Made by a program: the position numbers and the translations under genes
Notes under the pieces: model-generated
What the model saw: the letters and a program-made list of their open reading frames with translations, nothing else
The model's database searches: none
Told to the model about the DNA's origin: nothing
Assembly (NCBI GenBank): GCA_015222985.1
Contig: JADFWI010000418.1
Location: 1 to 7,860, forward strand
Length of the DNA: 7,860 nucleotides
DNA from: Pseudomonadota bacterium
GTDB taxonomy: Bacteria; Desulfobacterota; Desulfobacteria; Desulfobacterales; C00003060
Direction of reading: 5' to 3'
In this document: positions 6,121 through 7,860 of the stretch, piece by piece
Numbering within the stretch: position 1 is the first letter of the stretch
Layout: each line of letters opens with the position of its first letter

Positions 6121-6162
6121 TGGTTATTAGTCTCTGGTCATTAGTCGCCGGTTATTGGGATA
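6121..6162. repeat. Six-unit heptamer array in the divergent gene gap
   Basis: The plus strand divides into six 7-nt units starting at 6121, 6128, 6135, 6142, 6149 and 6156. Units alternate between a TGGTYAT form and a TAGTCKC form; the fifth is CGGTTAT and the last, TGGGATA, is decayed. The array abuts the ATG of the phospholipase-like gene and ends 4 nt before the Shine-Dalgarno site of the transporter. It therefore fills nearly all of the space where both promoters would be expected. Confidence 0.75.
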
Positions 6163-6176
6163 TCACGGAGCCGTAG

Positions 6177-7481
6177 ATGAGTCCAACAAGAAAACGGGTA
6201 ATCTTCAGTTGGTGCATGTATGACTGGGCCAATTCGGCCTTTGCCACGAGTGTGCTGGCAGCTATCCTTCCGGTCTATTTTGCCTCACTGGTGCCTGAGG
6301 GCGGCGTCACGTTACGGTGTGGCCCATTTAGCTTTCCAACATCGGCAAGCGGGCTCTGGGCGTACAGCGTCTCCTTTTCAGTGTTTTTGACAGCCCTGTG
6401 CGCGCCGGTCCTTGGAGCATTGGCTGATTTTTCGGGTTCCAAGAAAAAATTCCTTTTCGGCTTCACCTACGCTGGGGCTTTCTTCACATTATTTCTGTAT
6501 TTGGTTCAAGAAGGGGACTGGCTGTTTTGCCTTATCCTCTTTGTGGCGGGTAACATAGGATTTGCCGGTAGTATGCCCTTATATAATGCTTTTTTGCCTG
6601 AAGTGGCCGTTAGAGAGGAAATAGACTGGGTTTCGGGCAAGGGCTATGCCTTTGGATACGCTGGTGGAGGGCTTTTGCTGGCCCTGCACGTGCTGATGAT
6701 CACTTATCATGATGCTTTTGGGATACCGGATAGGTCGATGAGCATTCGCATAAGCCTTGCCTCCGTGGGGATCTGGTGGGGGCTTTTTGCTGTGCCGCTT
6801 TTTCTTTGGGTCCCGGAGACAAGACGTTTGCATGATAAGCCAGAGGGCTTCTCTTATCTTAGGTACGGTTTTGCTCGCTTTTTCAGGACACTACGCTGTT
6901 TTCGGAAATATCGGGATCTGCTGTGGTTTCTTGTCGCCTTCCTTATTTATAATGATGGCATTCAAACGGTGATTATGATGGCAGCTATTTTTGGCAAGAC
7001 AGCCCTTGGCCTTGACACGGGTACCCTGATCGGCACCCTTCTGATGACACAGCTAATCGCACTGCCAGGGGCTCTTGTGTTTGCAAGGCTGGCTCAACGC
7101 ATCCGGGCCAAAGGCGCTATCATGGTCACATTGGTATTGTGGGTCGGCATTGTGACATACGCCTATTTCCTGAGAAGCGCTTTAGAATTCTGGATACTCG
7201 GTGGGCTTGTGGGTCTGATATTGGGTGGCAGTCAGGCCATAAGCCGATCCCTTTACGGGCAGTTGATTCCAAAGGATAGGGCAGCAGAGTTCTTCGGGTT
7301 TTTTGCCATCAGCTCAAAGTTCGCCTCCATATTCGGCCCCCTGATCTTTGGGCTGGTTACGGACCTTTCTGAAAACCCGCGAAACGCCATTCTTTCATTG
7401 GTCCTGTTCTTTGTGGTGGGGATGATCCTGTTGAGCCGGGTTGACATGGAGAGGGGACTGGTTCAGGCCACCAGAGATTAG
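6177..7481 (+). CDS. MFS transporter of the UMF1/Atg22 type
   Basis: A 434-residue multi-spanning membrane protein of the major facilitator superfamily, UMF1 branch, related to the yeast vacuolar effluxer Atg22. Seen: the family N-terminal signature WCMYDWANSAFAT at about 12-24, followed by the first helix, and a motif-A-like loop GALADFSGSKKK at 80-91. A cytoplasmic loop rich in basic residues (VPETRRLHDKPEGFSYLRYG) divides the halves, and GGSQAISRSLYGQLIPKDRA occurs at about 350-369. I count around 12 hydrophobic segments, as expected, so the protein appears complete. The substrate is unknown; amino-acid or small-metabolite export has been proposed for relatives. The start ATG at 6177 has GGAG at 6167-6170, 6 nt upstream. 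It is the only complete plus-strand gene here and is divergent from the phospholipase-like gene. Confidence 0.92.
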   Translation: MSPTRKRVIFSWCMYDWANSAFATSVLAAILPVYFASLVPEGGVTLRCGPFSFPTSASGLWAYSVSFSVFLTALCAPVLGALADFSGSKKKFLFGFTYAGAFFTLFLYLVQEGDWLFCLILFVAGNIGFAGSMPLYNAFLPEVAVREEIDWVSGKGYAFGYAGGGLLLALHVLMITYHDAFGIPDRSMSIRISLASVGIWWGLFAVPLFLWVPETRRLHDKPEGFSYLRYGFARFFRTLRCFRKYRDLLWFLVAFLIYNDGIQTVIMMAAIFGKTALGLDTGTLIGTLLMTQLIALPGALVFARLAQRIRAKGAIMVTLVLWVGIVTYAYFLRSALEFWILGGLVGLILGGSQAISRSLYGQLIPKDRAAEFFGFFAISSKFASIFGPLIFGLVTDLSENPRNAILSLVLFFVVGMILLSRVDMERGLVQATRD

Positions 7482-7532
7482 GCCATGAAGTGTGTACTTC
7501 TGAAGAATTCTATGGCAATTGCTAAGAACACA

Positions 7533-7559
7533 GCGAAAAGTGCACACGGCACTTTTTGC
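7533..7559 (+). terminator. Intrinsic terminator-like hairpin after the transporter gene
   Basis: GCGAAAAGTGC (7533-7543) pairs with GCACTTTTTGC (7549-7559): 11 bp including one G-U wobble, with a 5-nt loop. The A-tract and T-tract lie inside the stem, so it reads as a terminator in either direction. It starts 51 bp after the transporter stop, a sensible place to end that transcript. Confidence 0.55.
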
Positions 7560-7592
7560 TACTTTGATCAGGCAGAAACCGTACAGGTAGAC

Positions 7593-7610
7593 GCGTTGAG
7601 ACGCTTTTTT
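7593..7610 (+). terminator. Weak second terminator-like element
   Basis: GCGT (7593-7596) and ACGC (7601-7604) form a 4-bp stem with loop TGAG, followed at once by six T (7605-7610). The U-tract is good but the stem is very short. It may back up the hairpin at 7533-7559. Confidence 0.35.
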
Positions 7611-7625
7611 CGTAAATCTGATTCC

Positions 7626-7655
7626 AAGTGGCATTTTTTATATTTTTTGCCACTT
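7626..7655. repeat. Inverted repeat with a T-rich loop
   Basis: AAGTGGCA (7626-7633) and TGCCACTT (7648-7655) are perfect complements around a 14-nt loop made only of T and A (7634-7647, 12 T and 2 A). The loop is too long and the outside lacks a U-tract, so it is not a standard terminator. Role unknown. Confidence 0.5.
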
Positions 7656-7782
7656 CCACACCAACACAGATCGTTTCGTCCCAGTTTCGGTATTTCCTTC
7701 GGTTGATTGCCTAACCCCAACAACTTACTAAAAAGTTTCACAAACACTCCTTTAGACTACTCAAGAACCAGAGTTGTCCCTA

Positions 7783-7800
7783 ATGTTGCATAAACAACAT
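7783..7800 (+). repeat. Hairpin overlapping the start of the right-edge gene
   Basis: ATGTTG (7783-7788) and CAACAT (7795-7800) are perfect complements around the 6-nt loop CATAAA. The right arm includes the first two bases of the ATG at 7799 and covers the position where a Shine-Dalgarno site would be. If transcribed it could hide the start; a 6-bp stem is weak. Confidence 0.35.
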
Positions 7801-7860
7801 GGCAACAGAAGAAAAAACCAAGAATAACATTTGGTTGAGCATTCATGATGCATTGTTCAA
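7799..7860 (+). CDS. N-terminus of a probable gene running off the right edge
   Basis: From ATG at 7799 the frame is open to the window end: 20 codons reading MATEEKTKNNIWLSIHDALF. A polar, lysine- and glutamate-rich start followed by an amphipathic stretch looks like a natural cytoplasmic protein. There is no clear Shine-Dalgarno site. Too short to assign. The IHDALF pattern recalls the first residues of Rpn/PD-(D/E)XK nuclease-like transposase proteins (often PHDxFFK), but that is a guess. Confidence 0.45.
   Translation, partial: MATEEKTKNNIWLSIHDALF

Larger units (their letters stand above)
7482..7798. other. Gene-free gap of 317 bp with several hairpins
   Basis: No convincing gene on either strand: the short frames are made of low-complexity or antisense sequence and lack start sites. 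The gap holds three inverted repeats, listed separately (7533-7559, 7593-7610, 7626-7655), and a fourth at its right end (7783-7800). A weak promoter-like pair, TTGATT (7703-7708) and TACTAA (7726-7731) with a 17-bp spacer, could serve the gene starting at 7799; each box is a partial match only. Confidence 0.6.

Noticed and set aside
6135..6163. A promoter for the transporter inside the array (TGGTCA and GGATAT, 17-bp spacer)
   Set aside because: The -10 match is very poor and the sequence is explained by the repeat.
7485..7706. A 73-codon plus-strand frame just after the transporter gene
   Set aside because: It runs through two terminator-like hairpins and a T-rich inverted repeat, lacks a ribosome site and has an irregular composition.

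Overview
The window looks like chromosomal DNA from a Gram-negative bacterium of moderate G+C, most likely a deltaproteobacterium in the old sense (Desulfobacterota, a sulfate-reducer or syntroph type). This is inferred from the yajC-secD locus, a Bacillus-type purB, a small zinc-dependent phospholipase C-like protein starting MPKELTH, an Atg22/UMF1-type transporter, and short degenerate tandem arrays in the gene gaps. No rRNA, tRNA, insertion sequence or CRISPR array was seen.

Layout. Six genes lie on the minus strand. In their direction of transcription they are: a zinc-dependent phospholipase C-like protein (6120-5242), a membrane-anchored protein with a diverged LysM-like region (5113-4364), purB (4208-2895), an unknown putative lipoprotein (about 2769-2086), yajC (1927-1601) and secD (1583 to beyond the left edge). 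yajC and secD are 17 bp apart, both start with TTG behind strong Shine-Dalgarno sequences, and are a classic Sec accessory operon; secF is expected just off the left edge. A UMF1/Atg22-type MFS transporter (6177-7481) diverges on the plus strand. After it comes a 317-bp gap rich in hairpins, then the first 20 codons of a probable further plus-strand gene at 7799.

Functionally, SecD and YajC form the membrane part of protein export, PurB makes AMP and AICAR in purine synthesis, and the remaining genes concern the envelope or transport. The genes seem loosely collinear rather than one pathway.

The most interesting signal is in the gaps. Four of the five gaps larger than 50 bp between the named genes hold degenerate tandem arrays with a 7-nt (once 8-nt) period, and each gap has a different unit sequence. 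Two of these, 1957-2080 and 2804-2922, also carry inverted copies of their own repeat and so form imperfect palindromes of about 115-125 bp. One of them supplies the last codons and stop of purB. A third fills most of the 56-bp space between the two divergent genes. They resemble in style the heptameric short tandem repeats described in cyanobacteria, but the origin and function here are unknown.
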